Source of the DNA: Candidatus Methylopumilus sp.
GTDB lineage: Bacteria > Pseudomonadota > Gammaproteobacteria > Burkholderiales > Burkholderiaceae_B
Length of the DNA stretch: 40,410 nt
Direction: 5' to 3'
NCBI GenBank assembly: GCA_021738045.1
Contig: JAIPCU010000009.1
Span: 1 to 40,410, forward strand
Below the pieces are notes generated by a model that worked only from the letters and a program-made list of their open reading frames with translations, ran no database searches and was not told where the DNA came from. The translations under genes and the position numbers were made by a program. Shown piece by piece: positions 21,483-31,135 of the stretch (position 1 is its first letter; every line of letters begins with the position of its first letter).

Positions 21483-21558
21483 TGGTGCCGATGAACGGAA
21501 TCGAACTGTCGACCTTCTCATTACGAATGAGCTGCTCTACCAACTGAGCTACATCGGC
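21483..21558 (-). tRNA. tRNA-Thr (anticodon CGT)
   Basis: Reverse complement GCCGATGTAGCTCAGTTGGTAGAGCAGCTCATTCGTAATGAGAAGGTCGACAGTTCGATTCCGTTCATCGGCACCA; full cloverleaf, TTCGTAA anticodon loop, encoded CCA. Confidence 0.96.
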
Positions 21559-21608
21559 TTAGGCAAAAAATTATATCAGAGCTTGCGGCGGGTGAAACGT
21601 CTTGTGGG

Positions 21609-23390
21609 CTATACAGCCTTTTGTGTGGTTGTTGCCAACTCGTGTGACAGCGCTTCGAACGCTTCAAGGGCCAAGGGCTTATAAAACGCATAGCCTTGAA
21701 AAGAGCGGCAGCCAGCTTGCACCAGCAGGTTTAGCTGTTCTTTAGTTTCTACCCCCTCAGTGATGACGTTCAGACCGAGTGCCTGGCCTAAACTGATCGT
21801 GGCCCGAACGATGCTCGCGCTTGTGGGGCTAGTCGTGATGTCTGCAATAAACGACTGATCAATTTTGAGTTCATCAAAAGGTAGGTTCTTGAGGTAAGAC
21901 AGCGAAGAAAAACCCGTGCCAAAGTCATCAAGCGAAAAGCGTATGCCGTGTTGCTTTAACAGCCGCATTTTTTCAAGAGCATGACTAGATTGTGTGAGCG
22001 ATAGACTTTCGGTGATCTCAAGCGTTACAAGCTTTGGATTAGCCCCAGTTTTTTTAAGCACATTGAGTAGGTCGGATACAAAATCTGCATGTTGAAGCTG
22101 CTGAATACTGATGTTAATTGACAAGCGGCAGGCTAGAAGAGCTGGTTGGATTGCCCAGCGTGCCAACTGCATGCAGGCTTGAGCGATGACCCACTTGCCA
22201 ATTGGCTCAATTAAGCTAGTCGATTCTGCGAGGGGTATAAACGTGCCCGGAAGTAGCAACCCAAGTGTTGGGTGTTGCAGTCGTATTAACGCTTCCACGC
22301 CTTCGATGGTGCCATGTTGATCGACTTGCGGCTGAAAATAAAGCACAAACCAGTTATGTTCTAAAGCCTGGTGCAGTATATCGATACGTGAGTTTTTTTC
22401 AAGATTTGCGCGCTGCATCTCATCATCAAAGAATTGCACACGATTGCGTCCCATCGTCTTGGCTTGGTACATCGCAAGATCGGCCTCTTTGACGATGTCT
22501 TCTAGCGAGCGTGACTGATCCCCTGAAAAGAGAGAAATTCCAATGCTAAAGGTACCGCTCCAGTCGTGATCAATGTCCTCTTGTGCTAAAGAGAATGATG
22601 ACAGCATCCGCTTTGCAATCGCCTCAGTGATGAACGAGGCGGTCGCAAGATCCTTGCCCAAGCTATCTAATAAAATAATGTACTCATCACCGCCTATCCG
22701 TGAAATCGTATCCCCAGCACGGATGCACAATGAAAGTTGTTTGGCAGCGCTTTGTAGTACTAGATCACCGGTTGCGTGACCCTTACGGTCATTGACGAGT
22801 TTGAAGTGATCCAGATCAATATACAGAAGTGCGCCGTATTGTTCAGAACGCGCGTTATTCAGTAGGGTTTGACGCAGGCGGTCATAAAACAACCGGCGAT
22901 TGGGTAGCCCAGTTAGCGGGTCCAGAAACGCCAGATCATAAATCTGTTGTTCGGCAAGTTTTCTTTCAGTAATGTCGCGTTGAATCGATACCCAATGCGT
23001 AAACTCGCCAGCTGCATTCGGTAGCGGAAAGATATTGAGCTCTTGCCAAAACGCCTCACCATTTTTTTTATAGTTCAGCACCTCTTCGCGAATCGGTTGC
23101 CACGTAATTAAGCCTTTTCGAATGCGTGCCAACGTGGCCTGATCTGTATCCGGCCCATGCAAGATTCTAGGATTGTTGCCGATGATGTCTTCTTGGCTGT
23201 AGCCCGTCTGCTTCGAAAAGGTTTCATTTGCATAAACGACGCGGGGCCCAGGCTGATCGATAGGCTGCGCGAGGCTGATTAAAATCGAGTCATTCGAGTG
23301 TTCAATAATTCGGTTCGCGAGATCCAGCGCCAGCTCTAACTTATAACCGTCTTGATTGTGTGGATCGATTTTATGGAACAGTAGATTCAC
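21609..23390 (-). CDS. PAS-GGDEF-EAL cyclic-di-GMP signalling protein
   Basis: PAS (YANETFSKQTGYSQEDIIGNNPRILHGPDTD), RIGGDEYIILLD, GVEALIRLQHP, DDFGTGFSSLSYLKNLPFDELKID, EGVET. Confidence 0.94.
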   Translation of the reverse strand: MNLLFHKIDPHNQDGYKLELALDLANRIIEHSNDSILISLAQPIDQPGPRVVYANETFSKQTGYSQEDIIGNNPRILHGPDTDQATLARIRKGLITWQPIREEVLNYKKNGEAFWQELNIFPLPNAAGEFTHWVSIQRDITERKLAEQQIYDLAFLDPLTGLPNRRLFYDRLRQTLLNNARSEQYGALLYIDLDHFKLVNDRKGHATGDLVLQSAAKQLSLCIRAGDTISRIGGDEYIILLDSLGKDLATASFITEAIAKRMLSSFSLAQEDIDHDWSGTFSIGISLFSGDQSRSLEDIVKEADLAMYQAKTMGRNRVQFFDDEMQRANLEKNSRIDILHQALEHNWFVLYFQPQVDQHGTIEGVEALIRLQHPTLGLLLPGTFIPLAESTSLIEPIGKWVIAQACMQLARWAIQPALLACRLSINISIQQLQHADFVSDLLNVLKKTGANPKLVTLEITESLSLTQSSHALEKMRLLKQHGIRFSLDDFGTGFSSLSYLKNLPFDELKIDQSFIADITTSPTSASIVRATISLGQALGLNVITEGVETKEQLNLLVQAGCRSFQGYAFYKPLALEAFEALSHELATTTQKAV

Positions 23391-23624
23391 GGGGGCCTCG
23401 TCGACTTGCCATATTTGACCCCTGTGCCGCGAGTGTTAATTGATAGTAAGCTAGTGTTCGAGATGGGCGTTGTTTATTTTCTGGACACAAAGCTAGAGCC
23501 TTCGCGCTCTGACATTTGCGTAAGACCGGCGGATATTGCGCTAAAGTAAGAATCTGTCGCTGATTCGACCGGTCAGCTTGCTAACAACAGGGCGCTAATT
23601 AGACGCCTTTCGGAGACTGCTTAT

Positions 23625-24788
23625 ATGACGCCCTCAATTCACTGCTTTAATGCCACCGAGCGGATCAGTTTTGGCGAACCCGCGACTACGGCCGTGATCA
23701 AAGAACTTGATCGCACAGGTAGCCAACGGGTGTTTGTGTTGGGCAGTCGCTCTGTTGCGATGACGCCGTCTTATCAAGCGATTATTCGTGCGTTGGGCAA
23801 GCGCTGCGTGGGGCAGTTCACGGGCATCACAGCCCATGTGCCTCAATCCTGTGTCTTAGAAGGCACACAGGCGGTGCGCGCAGCCCAGCCCGATGTGTTG
23901 CTTGCGATTGGCGGTGGGTCGGTGATTGATGCAACCAAGATTATGCTCGTGGCTCTCAAAAAAGACTTGTCGACACCAACCCAGTTGCACGAGGCTGCAG
24001 GCTTTGCTGCAAGCGACGGCAGTGTTCGACCGGCCGATGCCGCACAGTGGTTGCGAATGATTGCCGTTCCGACTACGCTCTCTGCGGCTGAATTTACATG
24101 GTTTGCGGGGTGCTCAGACACCACTGCAGGGGTAAAAGAGATCTTTGGTTATCCGATGACTGCTCCTCGGGCCGTCATTGTTGATCCACTGGTCACGCTT
24201 GATACGCCAATGAATCTATTTCTCTCGAGCGGCATCAAGGCGGTTGACCATGCCGCTGAGTTTATGGCGATGTTAAACGTTGATCCTAGTGTCGATGCTT
24301 TTGGCACTGCTGCCTTAGCGTTGCTGTCTAAGGGTTTGCCTCGCGTGTTGGCTAACCCGACCGATCTGGATGCACGACTTGATTGTCAGCGCGGCATGGC
24401 GATGTCGATTCGCATCCTTGAGTTCGGTGCTCGCGTAGGTGCCAGTCACGCAATTGGCCATGTTTTTGGCGCGCACTCTGGGGTAGGGCACGGGTATACC
24501 TCTTGCGTTTTACTGCCTGCAGTGATGCGCTACAACAAAGTCGTCAATGCACCCAAGCAACAAATGATTGCGCATGCCATGGGCTGCGCAGGGATGGAGG
24601 CGGGTGATGCGATTGAGCAATTGGTACGAAGCTTAAACTTACCTACCCGCATACGCGACGTTGGTGTGAAGCATGAAGATTTTCAGGCCATCGCCGATAA
24701 AGTGATGCACGACTTTGGAATTAAAAATAATCCACGGCCAGTGACCGAGACTAGCCAACTGCTAGAAATTTTAGAGTCGGCTTGGTGA
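23625..24788 (+). CDS. Iron-containing alcohol dehydrogenase (maleylacetate-reductase-like)
   Basis: 387 aa; LLAIGGGSVIDATKI, VPTTLSAAEFTWFAG, GIKAVDHAAEFM, GASHAIGHVFGAHSGVGHGYTSCVLLPAVMRYN. Confidence 0.88.
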   Translation: MTPSIHCFNATERISFGEPATTAVIKELDRTGSQRVFVLGSRSVAMTPSYQAIIRALGKRCVGQFTGITAHVPQSCVLEGTQAVRAAQPDVLLAIGGGSVIDATKIMLVALKKDLSTPTQLHEAAGFAASDGSVRPADAAQWLRMIAVPTTLSAAEFTWFAGCSDTTAGVKEIFGYPMTAPRAVIVDPLVTLDTPMNLFLSSGIKAVDHAAEFMAMLNVDPSVDAFGTAALALLSKGLPRVLANPTDLDARLDCQRGMAMSIRILEFGARVGASHAIGHVFGAHSGVGHGYTSCVLLPAVMRYNKVVNAPKQQMIAHAMGCAGMEAGDAIEQLVRSLNLPTRIRDVGVKHEDFQAIADKVMHDFGIKNNPRPVTETSQLLEILESAW

Positions 24789-24925
24789 GCAAGTTCAAAT
24801 ACATTCTATAGCCTGCTCGCTGAGCGGTCGAAGATATTCTGTGGTCTGCTCGATGAGCAGGCTCAAAGATATTTGAAAATCTGCTCAGAGAGCTTGTTCA
24901 ATGAAATCGTTGAGCAAGCACAGCG
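24785..24925. repeat. Tandem imperfect ~33-bp palindromic repeats in convergent intergenic region
   Basis: About four copies of TGCTCgnTGAGCnngnTCaAAgATATT; one contains the perfect 6-bp hairpin CTGCTC-GAT-GAGCAG (24846-24860). Confidence 0.7.
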
Positions 24926-24927
24926 AG

Positions 24928-26073
24928 TTAGAGGGCGAGCTCTGGCAAATCAATCCAGCGGCGTTCTGCGTTACTGCGATAACAAGCATCGACTAATTGA
25001 ATCCCTTTCGCGCCCGCCTTTAAGGGCGACGCAAAAGGCGTGTCGGCAAGTACATGTTTTAAAAACGACTCCCAGCCAGCGCGATACGAATTTGTATAGG
25101 GTGCGACATCAGGTACCTCAAGCCATTGCGCGTCAAAGTCTTCGCTGGTGGGTACTTCGATGCTCCAGACTGGCTTTGGCGTGGCAGCCATCGGTTGAAT
25201 AAAACAGCGATACAACCCGCACGAGGCTGAACCTTGCGTGCCGTCCACTTGTAAAGTCAAAATGTCGTCACGCTTAATACGTGCCGCCCACGAGGCATTG
25301 ATTTCGACCAACGCTCCATTGGCGAGTTCAAGGGTGGCTAAGACGACATCTTCAACGTCTACGTCATAAGGCTTGCCTTGTTCATCGCGCCGCTTGGCAA
25401 CGGCAGTTTTGGTACGGCAAGACACAGATTTAACCTCGCCGAGCAATGTATCGACGATGTAGCGCCAGTGTGGAAACATATCCAACACTAAGCCACCACC
25501 ATCACGTTTGCGATAGTTCCAGCTTGAGCGTTGAGCGGGGTGAATCTCACCATCAAACACCCACCAGCCAAAGTCGATTTTGGCTTGAATAATCTCACCA
25601 AAGAATCCCGCCTCTTTGACTTTGCGCAGCTTGTGCAAGCTCGGCAAAAACAATTTGTCTTGAACGGTGCCGTTCTTAAGTTTTAAGCGCTCAGCCATGC
25701 GCGCCAATTCAAGGGCTTCGTCAAGCGACTCGGCGATCGGTTTTTCTAAGTAGATATGTTTGCCTGCTTGCATCGCCGTTTGCGCACGCTCAAAGCGGCC
25801 AGCGGTCACGCTTGCATCAAAATAGATTTCATTATTTTTGTCGGCCAGACAAGCAAAGCGATCGGTTGACCAAGCGATGCCGTGCGGTTCAGCCAGGGCC
25901 TTGAGCTTATCGGCATTGCGGCCTAGTAGCACTGGCTCGGGGATCAGTTTGTCGCCATTTTTAAGCAGCAACCCGCCTTCTTTACGAATGTTCAGCAACG
26001 AGCGTAGGTGTTGCATGTTGCCCAAGCGCCCAGTTGCGCCTTCGATGATGATCTGAATTTTTTTTGTCGACAT
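24928..26073 (-). CDS. Gfo/Idh/MocA family oxidoreductase
   Basis: IIIEGATGRLGNMQHL Rossmann motif, GKHIYLEKPIAESLDEALELARMAE, GGGLVLDMFPHW. Confidence 0.88.
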   Translation of the reverse strand: MSTKKIQIIIEGATGRLGNMQHLRSLLNIRKEGGLLLKNGDKLIPEPVLLGRNADKLKALAEPHGIAWSTDRFACLADKNNEIYFDASVTAGRFERAQTAMQAGKHIYLEKPIAESLDEALELARMAERLKLKNGTVQDKLFLPSLHKLRKVKEAGFFGEIIQAKIDFGWWVFDGEIHPAQRSSWNYRKRDGGGLVLDMFPHWRYIVDTLLGEVKSVSCRTKTAVAKRRDEQGKPYDVDVEDVVLATLELANGALVEINASWAARIKRDDILTLQVDGTQGSASCGLYRCFIQPMAATPKPVWSIEVPTSEDFDAQWLEVPDVAPYTNSYRAGWESFLKHVLADTPFASPLKAGAKGIQLVDACYRSNAERRWIDLPELAL

Positions 26074-26184
26074 TTTGTGAATACTTTGATTTTCTTGAAA
26101 AGATTATTTACAACTAAAACCAATGATTGCAAAAACACTTGGAGTTGCGAAGGGAGGTGGAAGCTAGTTTCAATTTCGTATCGC

Positions 26185-27318
26185 TTAGGCTTCAGCAACA
26201 GAATAAGCAATAAATGGAAATTCACACGGCGGACCATCGGCCACGTGCATCACACGGCTTTCAAGGTCAATCAATACCGCGCCGGTTGTCATCGTTTGTT
26301 TAGCTTCGGCTTGGCGCGGATCAGGATGACGGCACAGCGAGTGCGGCTCACTGAAGTGATCGCTCATGGCGGCTGTCATCGTGGCCACATCAATTTGTTT
26401 ACCACCGCGCTCTAGCAAACGACGCATGCGCGAAGCTCTGAATAAGGTGCCGGGGCTAACCTTTTCCATCTGCGACTCGCCGTGCCCGCTACCCATAAAG
26501 TGATTAGAGTGCGTGACGATACCGTTGACCGGATTGATATAGGTGATGTGATTAGGGCTGGTTTCAAAATCAATGATTTCGCCTTGTGCGCCGCCGATCA
26601 CGAAGTTACCTGAACAGGTACGCTTGGTGGATACGATCGGTGTGAGCGCATCAGCATAGCGGTCGGCATCAAGAACCTCACGGCACCGCATATGAAACGG
26701 TTTTTGATATGGGTTACAGCCATCTAGATGCGAGGCCAGGCCGTTTTCAACCAAGCCAATGCCACATTCGTTGACGCCCATTTTGCCACCCACAATGCCG
26801 GCCTCGGTCATGCACACCAGGCTTGGCTTATTTGACCGCTTAATACGCAACACAATCGTGCGTTGATGAACGCCCGCAATCCAGTCCCAGTTTTGCCCAA
26901 GCCAGGTGTGGCCGTCGGCGGTGACGTCTGACAGCAAGCCAAAGGTTGTGCAGCCATCGGTTTCACCAGTGGCTTGCTGCAGCGCTTGCTCTTGCTTGCG
27001 CGCGTCTTTGCCAAAAATCATAAAGGCAATCTCGTAGCGCGCATTTAACAGTGCGATCGCTGCCGAGGATTGCTCAGCGCCTTTGGCGATGCCTAGCATC
27101 TCTTCAGCGTAATCTGAGTTTTGACTTTGCATGGCGGTCTGCCAACGCAAGGCTTCTTCTAACGCCTCGGCGCGAGCCAAGCCTGAAGCCTCAAAGCGGC
27201 GTAAATAGGTTTCAAGGTTTGCGGCGACATCAGCAGCGAAGGTTTTGCCGTGAGCGACGCCACGCTCAAAGGCGTTGTCACCCACCGTCAGACAGGGCAT
27301 TTTGTCTCGTTTGCTCAC
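26185..27318 (-). CDS. C45-family autoproteolytic acyltransferase/hydrolase (acyl-CoA:6-APA acyltransferase-like)
   Basis: 377 aa; GETDGCTTFGLLSDVTADGHTWLGQNWDW (DGC autoproteolysis/nucleophile), MTEAGIVGGKMGVNECGIGLVENGL, THSNHF. Confidence 0.85.
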   Translation of the reverse strand: MSKRDKMPCLTVGDNAFERGVAHGKTFAADVAANLETYLRRFEASGLARAEALEEALRWQTAMQSQNSDYAEEMLGIAKGAEQSSAAIALLNARYEIAFMIFGKDARKQEQALQQATGETDGCTTFGLLSDVTADGHTWLGQNWDWIAGVHQRTIVLRIKRSNKPSLVCMTEAGIVGGKMGVNECGIGLVENGLASHLDGCNPYQKPFHMRCREVLDADRYADALTPIVSTKRTCSGNFVIGGAQGEIIDFETSPNHITYINPVNGIVTHSNHFMGSGHGESQMEKVSPGTLFRASRMRRLLERGGKQIDVATMTAAMSDHFSEPHSLCRHPDPRQAEAKQTMTTGAVLIDLESRVMHVADGPPCEFPFIAYSVAEA

Positions 27319-28166
27319 AGCAGCATCACCTTGTAAAGTTCGCGATTAATCTCACCCACTAAACGAATAAAGTCATCCGATAAACGCGTGTCTTCAGTGC
27401 GTGGGCGGGGTAGATCAATGTCATAGATTTTGTGGATACGACCTGGGCGCGCTGACATCAGCACAACTTGATCCGACAAAAATACTGCCTCAGCAAGCGA
27501 GTGCGTCACAAAGATGACGGTCTTGCGATACTGTTGCCAGATTCGCATCAGCTCAAACGCCATGCGATCGCGTGTGATTTCATCAAGTGCGGCAAAGGGT
27601 TCATCCATCAATAAAATCGATGGGTCAAGCGCCAAGGCACGTGCGAGTGCGGCGCGTTGTTGCATACCGCCAGATAACTGATGAGGGAGTTTTTTCTCAA
27701 AACCATTTAGGCCGACGACCTCAAGCAGTTGTTCAACGCTTTGTACGGTATTTGAGTTTTGCACCTTAGATAAGTCGTCTGCGCGTTTGCCTTTTGCCTG
27801 TACCAATTCTTTGAGTAGCTTGACGTTTTTTTCAATCGTCAGCCAAGGCATCAAATTTGCTTGTTGAAACACTAAGCCAATACGACCTGCTTGTCGCAAG
27901 GCGCTGGGCGGCAGACCGTTGATTAACACTTGCCCTTGTGTGGGTGGCATTAAATCAGCCAACACTTTTAGCAAGGTGCTCTTGCCGCAGCCAGAAGGGC
28001 CTACTAACGAAACGAAGGCGCCATCGGCGACTTCAAGGTCAACAGGTGCTAGGGCTTGAACGGCCTGCTCAGAGCCAAGCCCATAGGTAACTTCGATCCC
28101 GGCGATTGAAATGCCATGACTTAAAGGCATTGTTGTCTGCGGGACGTCGGTGACTGATGCACTCAT
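27315..28166 (-). CDS. ABC transporter ATP-binding protein (nitrate/sulfonate/pyrimidine-precursor type)
   Basis: Walker A GPSGCGKST, signature LSGGMQQRAALARAL, Walker B ILLMDEPFAALD; SsuB/TauB-like. Confidence 0.95.
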   Translation of the reverse strand: MSASVTDVPQTTMPLSHGISIAGIEVTYGLGSEQAVQALAPVDLEVADGAFVSLVGPSGCGKSTLLKVLADLMPPTQGQVLINGLPPSALRQAGRIGLVFQQANLMPWLTIEKNVKLLKELVQAKGKRADDLSKVQNSNTVQSVEQLLEVVGLNGFEKKLPHQLSGGMQQRAALARALALDPSILLMDEPFAALDEITRDRMAFELMRIWQQYRKTVIFVTHSLAEAVFLSDQVVLMSARPGRIHKIYDIDLPRPRTEDTRLSDDFIRLVGEINRELYKVMLL

Positions 28167-29182
28167 TTTGCCGGTTGCTTCACAAGTTTAGCCAGTTCTT
28201 TTGCCTCATCAATACTATTGATGATCGCATTGGTATACATGCTTTGCGCGGTTGGCTTTTTAGGTAAGTCGCCGCCGCTAGCTAAAATGTCGATTGAAGA
28301 TTGCCATTTTGCATCGGTCATCAACCCAAAGCGTTCAGCATAATCAGGCGTGTTGTACAGGTCGTAAATCATGCGTAGCTTGCGCGACTCAAGCTTCAGG
28401 TCACGATCAGGTGACACAGCAACGATTTCTTTCATCGCTTGTTCAACGTTGTCGTGGGTCCAGATCAAGCTCTTAATCGTTGCGCGCACAAAACGCTTGA
28501 CCAAATCAGGGTTGCTTTTAAGAAGAGCTTCATTGGTATAAATTACTGTGCCGTAAAACTGCACACCATAATCACGTACCGGCATTACGTTGACCGGAAA
28601 CCCTCTGCCTTCAAGCGTCAAGGCTTGCCCAAATGAATATCCGAACAGACCATCGACTTGCCCAGCGGCCAGCATCTGTACTTCGGCGCCACGCGCGACC
28701 GTCACAAACTCAATATCTTTGCGCGTGAGACCGCCTTTGGCTAACACCGGTTCGATTAAGCCCATGACGTTGGCCTGAAACCAGGCAAGTTTCATGCCTT
28801 TCATTTTTTCAGGCGTGGTGATGCCGGCTTTTGCGGGCGTGATGACTGAAAATGGATTGTCAGGTTGATCGGCCATCACAGCCACTACGGGCAGGCCACT
28901 GCCTTTTGCTTTGACAAAAGCATCGGCGTTGGTCAAACCAAATTGCTCGCGTCCTGTGGCAATCATGACTTCGTTTTGTTGCCCAGCGGCTGGCGGACGA
29001 ATTTCTAGATCAATACCCTCAGCTTTATAAAAACCTTGCGCACGACCGCCAAAATATTGCGCGTGCATGCCCCAGGGCGTGAAGTTGATGCGCAGCACGA
29101 CCTTGTCGAGTGCGAGGGCAGGGGCTGAAGAGAAGGCCAAGGTGCAGAGGGCGAGAGCGCCCGTTAAGAATTTGCTCAACAT
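28163..29182 (-). CDS. ABC transporter substrate-binding protein (NMT1/THI5-like)
   Basis: Signal peptide, then VVLRINFTPWGMHAQYFGGRAQGFYKAEGIDLEIRP typical of NMT1/SsuA-like proteins. Confidence 0.92.
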   Translation of the reverse strand: MLSKFLTGALALCTLAFSSAPALALDKVVLRINFTPWGMHAQYFGGRAQGFYKAEGIDLEIRPPAAGQQNEVMIATGREQFGLTNADAFVKAKGSGLPVVAVMADQPDNPFSVITPAKAGITTPEKMKGMKLAWFQANVMGLIEPVLAKGGLTRKDIEFVTVARGAEVQMLAAGQVDGLFGYSFGQALTLEGRGFPVNVMPVRDYGVQFYGTVIYTNEALLKSNPDLVKRFVRATIKSLIWTHDNVEQAMKEIVAVSPDRDLKLESRKLRMIYDLYNTPDYAERFGLMTDAKWQSSIDILASGGDLPKKPTAQSMYTNAIINSIDEAKELAKLVKQPAK

Positions 29183-29188
29183 GATTTT

Positions 29189-30013
29189 TTACCCTCGTGA
29201 AGTCGAATCATTCAGACCGGTGCGCCATGACACTCGCGCCTCAATCCATGACATGAAATTAAAAAATACCGTACCAATTACCGCTAAAGAAATAATCGCA
29301 GCAAACGAGCGGGCCGTATTAAAGTTAAAGCTACCCGATAGCACCAAGTATCCTAGGCCGTTAGACGCCGCTAGCCATTCGGCCACGATCGCACCCAGTA
29401 CCGCCAAGGTTGTTGCAATGCGTAACCCTGCAAAAATGTAGGGTATTGCGTAAGGCAGCCGCAACTTAAACAGCAATTGCCGTTCGCTTGCGTTGACTGA
29501 GCGAAACACATCCGCCAAGCCGCGATCTACCTCTTTGAAGCCCGCCATGGTGTTGATCACGATCGGGAAAAAAGCAATCGACATCACCACTGCAATTTTT
29601 GAACCCATGCCTGCGCCTACCCATACCAAAATCAAAGGTGCGATCGCAATCTTTGGCACACTTTGCAAGCCCACAAAAATGGGCATGATTAAGCGTTCAA
29701 GCCAAGTAAAGCGAATCATCAAGGCTGAGATGGTTAGGGCAAACAGTACAGCTGTGAAATAGCCCGTTAAGATTGCCCAAATCGTAGCGAGCGAGTGCAT
29801 TTGAATCAAAGACCATTCATCTACGAACAGCTGCGCGATTTCGGTGGGGGCCGGAAGCAAGAAGTTCGGGACTTCAAAATAACGCACGCCCGTCTGCCAC
29901 AGCAAGAGCAGCACGACGATTAAAATTCCTGAGCTCCAGCTTTCAAGTAGTCGGCCGAAGCGCGAGGCTTTTGCCGAGTGCTCGAGCGAAGAGTTGTCGG
30001 TACGACCAGACAT
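29189..30013 (-). CDS. ABC transporter permease (SsuC/TauC-like)
   Basis: Multi-TM; PKIAIAPLILVWVGAGMGSKIAVVMSIAFFPIVINTMAGF, the EAA-like loop of this family. Confidence 0.94.
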   Translation of the reverse strand: MSGRTDNSSLEHSAKASRFGRLLESWSSGILIVVLLLLWQTGVRYFEVPNFLLPAPTEIAQLFVDEWSLIQMHSLATIWAILTGYFTAVLFALTISALMIRFTWLERLIMPIFVGLQSVPKIAIAPLILVWVGAGMGSKIAVVMSIAFFPIVINTMAGFKEVDRGLADVFRSVNASERQLLFKLRLPYAIPYIFAGLRIATTLAVLGAIVAEWLAASNGLGYLVLSGSFNFNTARSFAAIISLAVIGTVFFNFMSWIEARVSWRTGLNDSTSRG

Positions 30014-30099
30014 CCAAGATCCCTTAGTGGTTTAACTTGCTAACATATCTGACAGAGCTTACTGTAGTCAACGTATTCTGATCTTCAAAAGGATTTGCC

Positions 30100-30930
30100 A
30101 TGCCTCGTCATATTGTTTGCCTCACCTATGATTTTGATGTGCAGTCAGGCTTTATTTCAAGGGGCATGACCTCGCCCACGCCGCTGTCGCGAGGCGAATT
30201 CGGGATCGTCGGGTCAAAACGCATACTCGACTTGGTAAAAGCGCACAGCATCCCCACCACGTGGTTCGTGCCAGGCTTCACCATCGAAACTTACCCCGCA
30301 GCCTGCGAGGCTGTGGTCAAGGGCGGTCACGAAATTGGCCACCACAGTTGGGCACACATCCCGCCCGCCAGCCAAACCCTTGAAGAAGAAGAGGCCGACA
30401 TGCTACGCGCGACTGCGGCAATTAAGCAGTTAACGGGTGGCAGGGCGGTGGGCTACCGCTCGCCCTCATGGGATCTGAGCGATAACACCTTAAACCTGCT
30501 GCTCAAGTACGGCTTTGAGTATGACAGCAGCATGATGGGTGGCGATTACCATCCGTATCCCGTACGGGCCGGCGATCAGGTCAAATTAGGCGAACCGGTC
30601 AAGTTTGGCAAAGAGACCAGTCTGATCGAAATGCCAATTAGCTGGCATCTGGATGACCACCCCCATTTTGAATACTGGCGCATGCCCACCACCGTCAATC
30701 CCGGTCTGCAAAGTGCCCGAACTGTCATGGAAAGCTGGCTAGATGAATTTAGATACTTCAAAAAGAGTACCGATTTCGGGATCCTGACCTATACGATGCA
30801 CCCCTATGTTTTAGGGCGTGGCAACCGGATGCTGGCCTTTGAAGGCTTTGTTGAAAGCCTGATTAAAGAGGGCGCTGAATTTATGACGATGCAGAAGGCA
30901 TTAGCGGCGGGAAGAGGAGTGCTGTACTAG
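30100..30930 (+). CDS. Polysaccharide deacetylase (NodB-homology) family protein
   Basis: LTYDFDVQSG, TTWFVPGFTIETYP, GHEIGHHSWAH, GYRSPSWDLS NodB-fold motifs. Confidence 0.9.
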   Translation: MPRHIVCLTYDFDVQSGFISRGMTSPTPLSRGEFGIVGSKRILDLVKAHSIPTTWFVPGFTIETYPAACEAVVKGGHEIGHHSWAHIPPASQTLEEEEADMLRATAAIKQLTGGRAVGYRSPSWDLSDNTLNLLLKYGFEYDSSMMGGDYHPYPVRAGDQVKLGEPVKFGKETSLIEMPISWHLDDHPHFEYWRMPTTVNPGLQSARTVMESWLDEFRYFKKSTDFGILTYTMHPYVLGRGNRMLAFEGFVESLIKEGAEFMTMQKALAAGRGVLY

Positions 30931-31043
30931 ATTGAAGATTATGATGTACTAATTTTTATTTATTTATATCATTGATATTAATAATTATTATCGATAAATA
31001 AAATTATTCGAAATTATTCTTTTCGGAGTTTCCACGGTAAATA

Positions 31044-31078
31044 AAATGGCCTCATTTATATGAGGCCATTTCTTTTTT
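31044..31078 (+). terminator. Rho-independent terminator
   Basis: AAATGGCCTCA-TTTATA-TGAGGCCATTT then CTTTTTT. Confidence 0.8.
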
Positions 31079-31135
31079 CACACACACTAACGGTTGTCCG
31101 ATTGTGATGGTTCAACCCAAACTTTCGCTTATTTA

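Noticed and set aside
21448-21684. + strand ORF 78 aa (MMLLRLWTRQTTGADERNRTVDLLITNELLYQLSYIG...)
   Set aside because: Antisense translation of the tRNA-Thr gene; DERNRTVDLLITNELLYQLSYIG is a classic spurious tRNA-derived protein
24785-24925. Possible CRISPR array
   Set aside because: Units are degenerate, contiguous without unique spacers, and no cas genes are present
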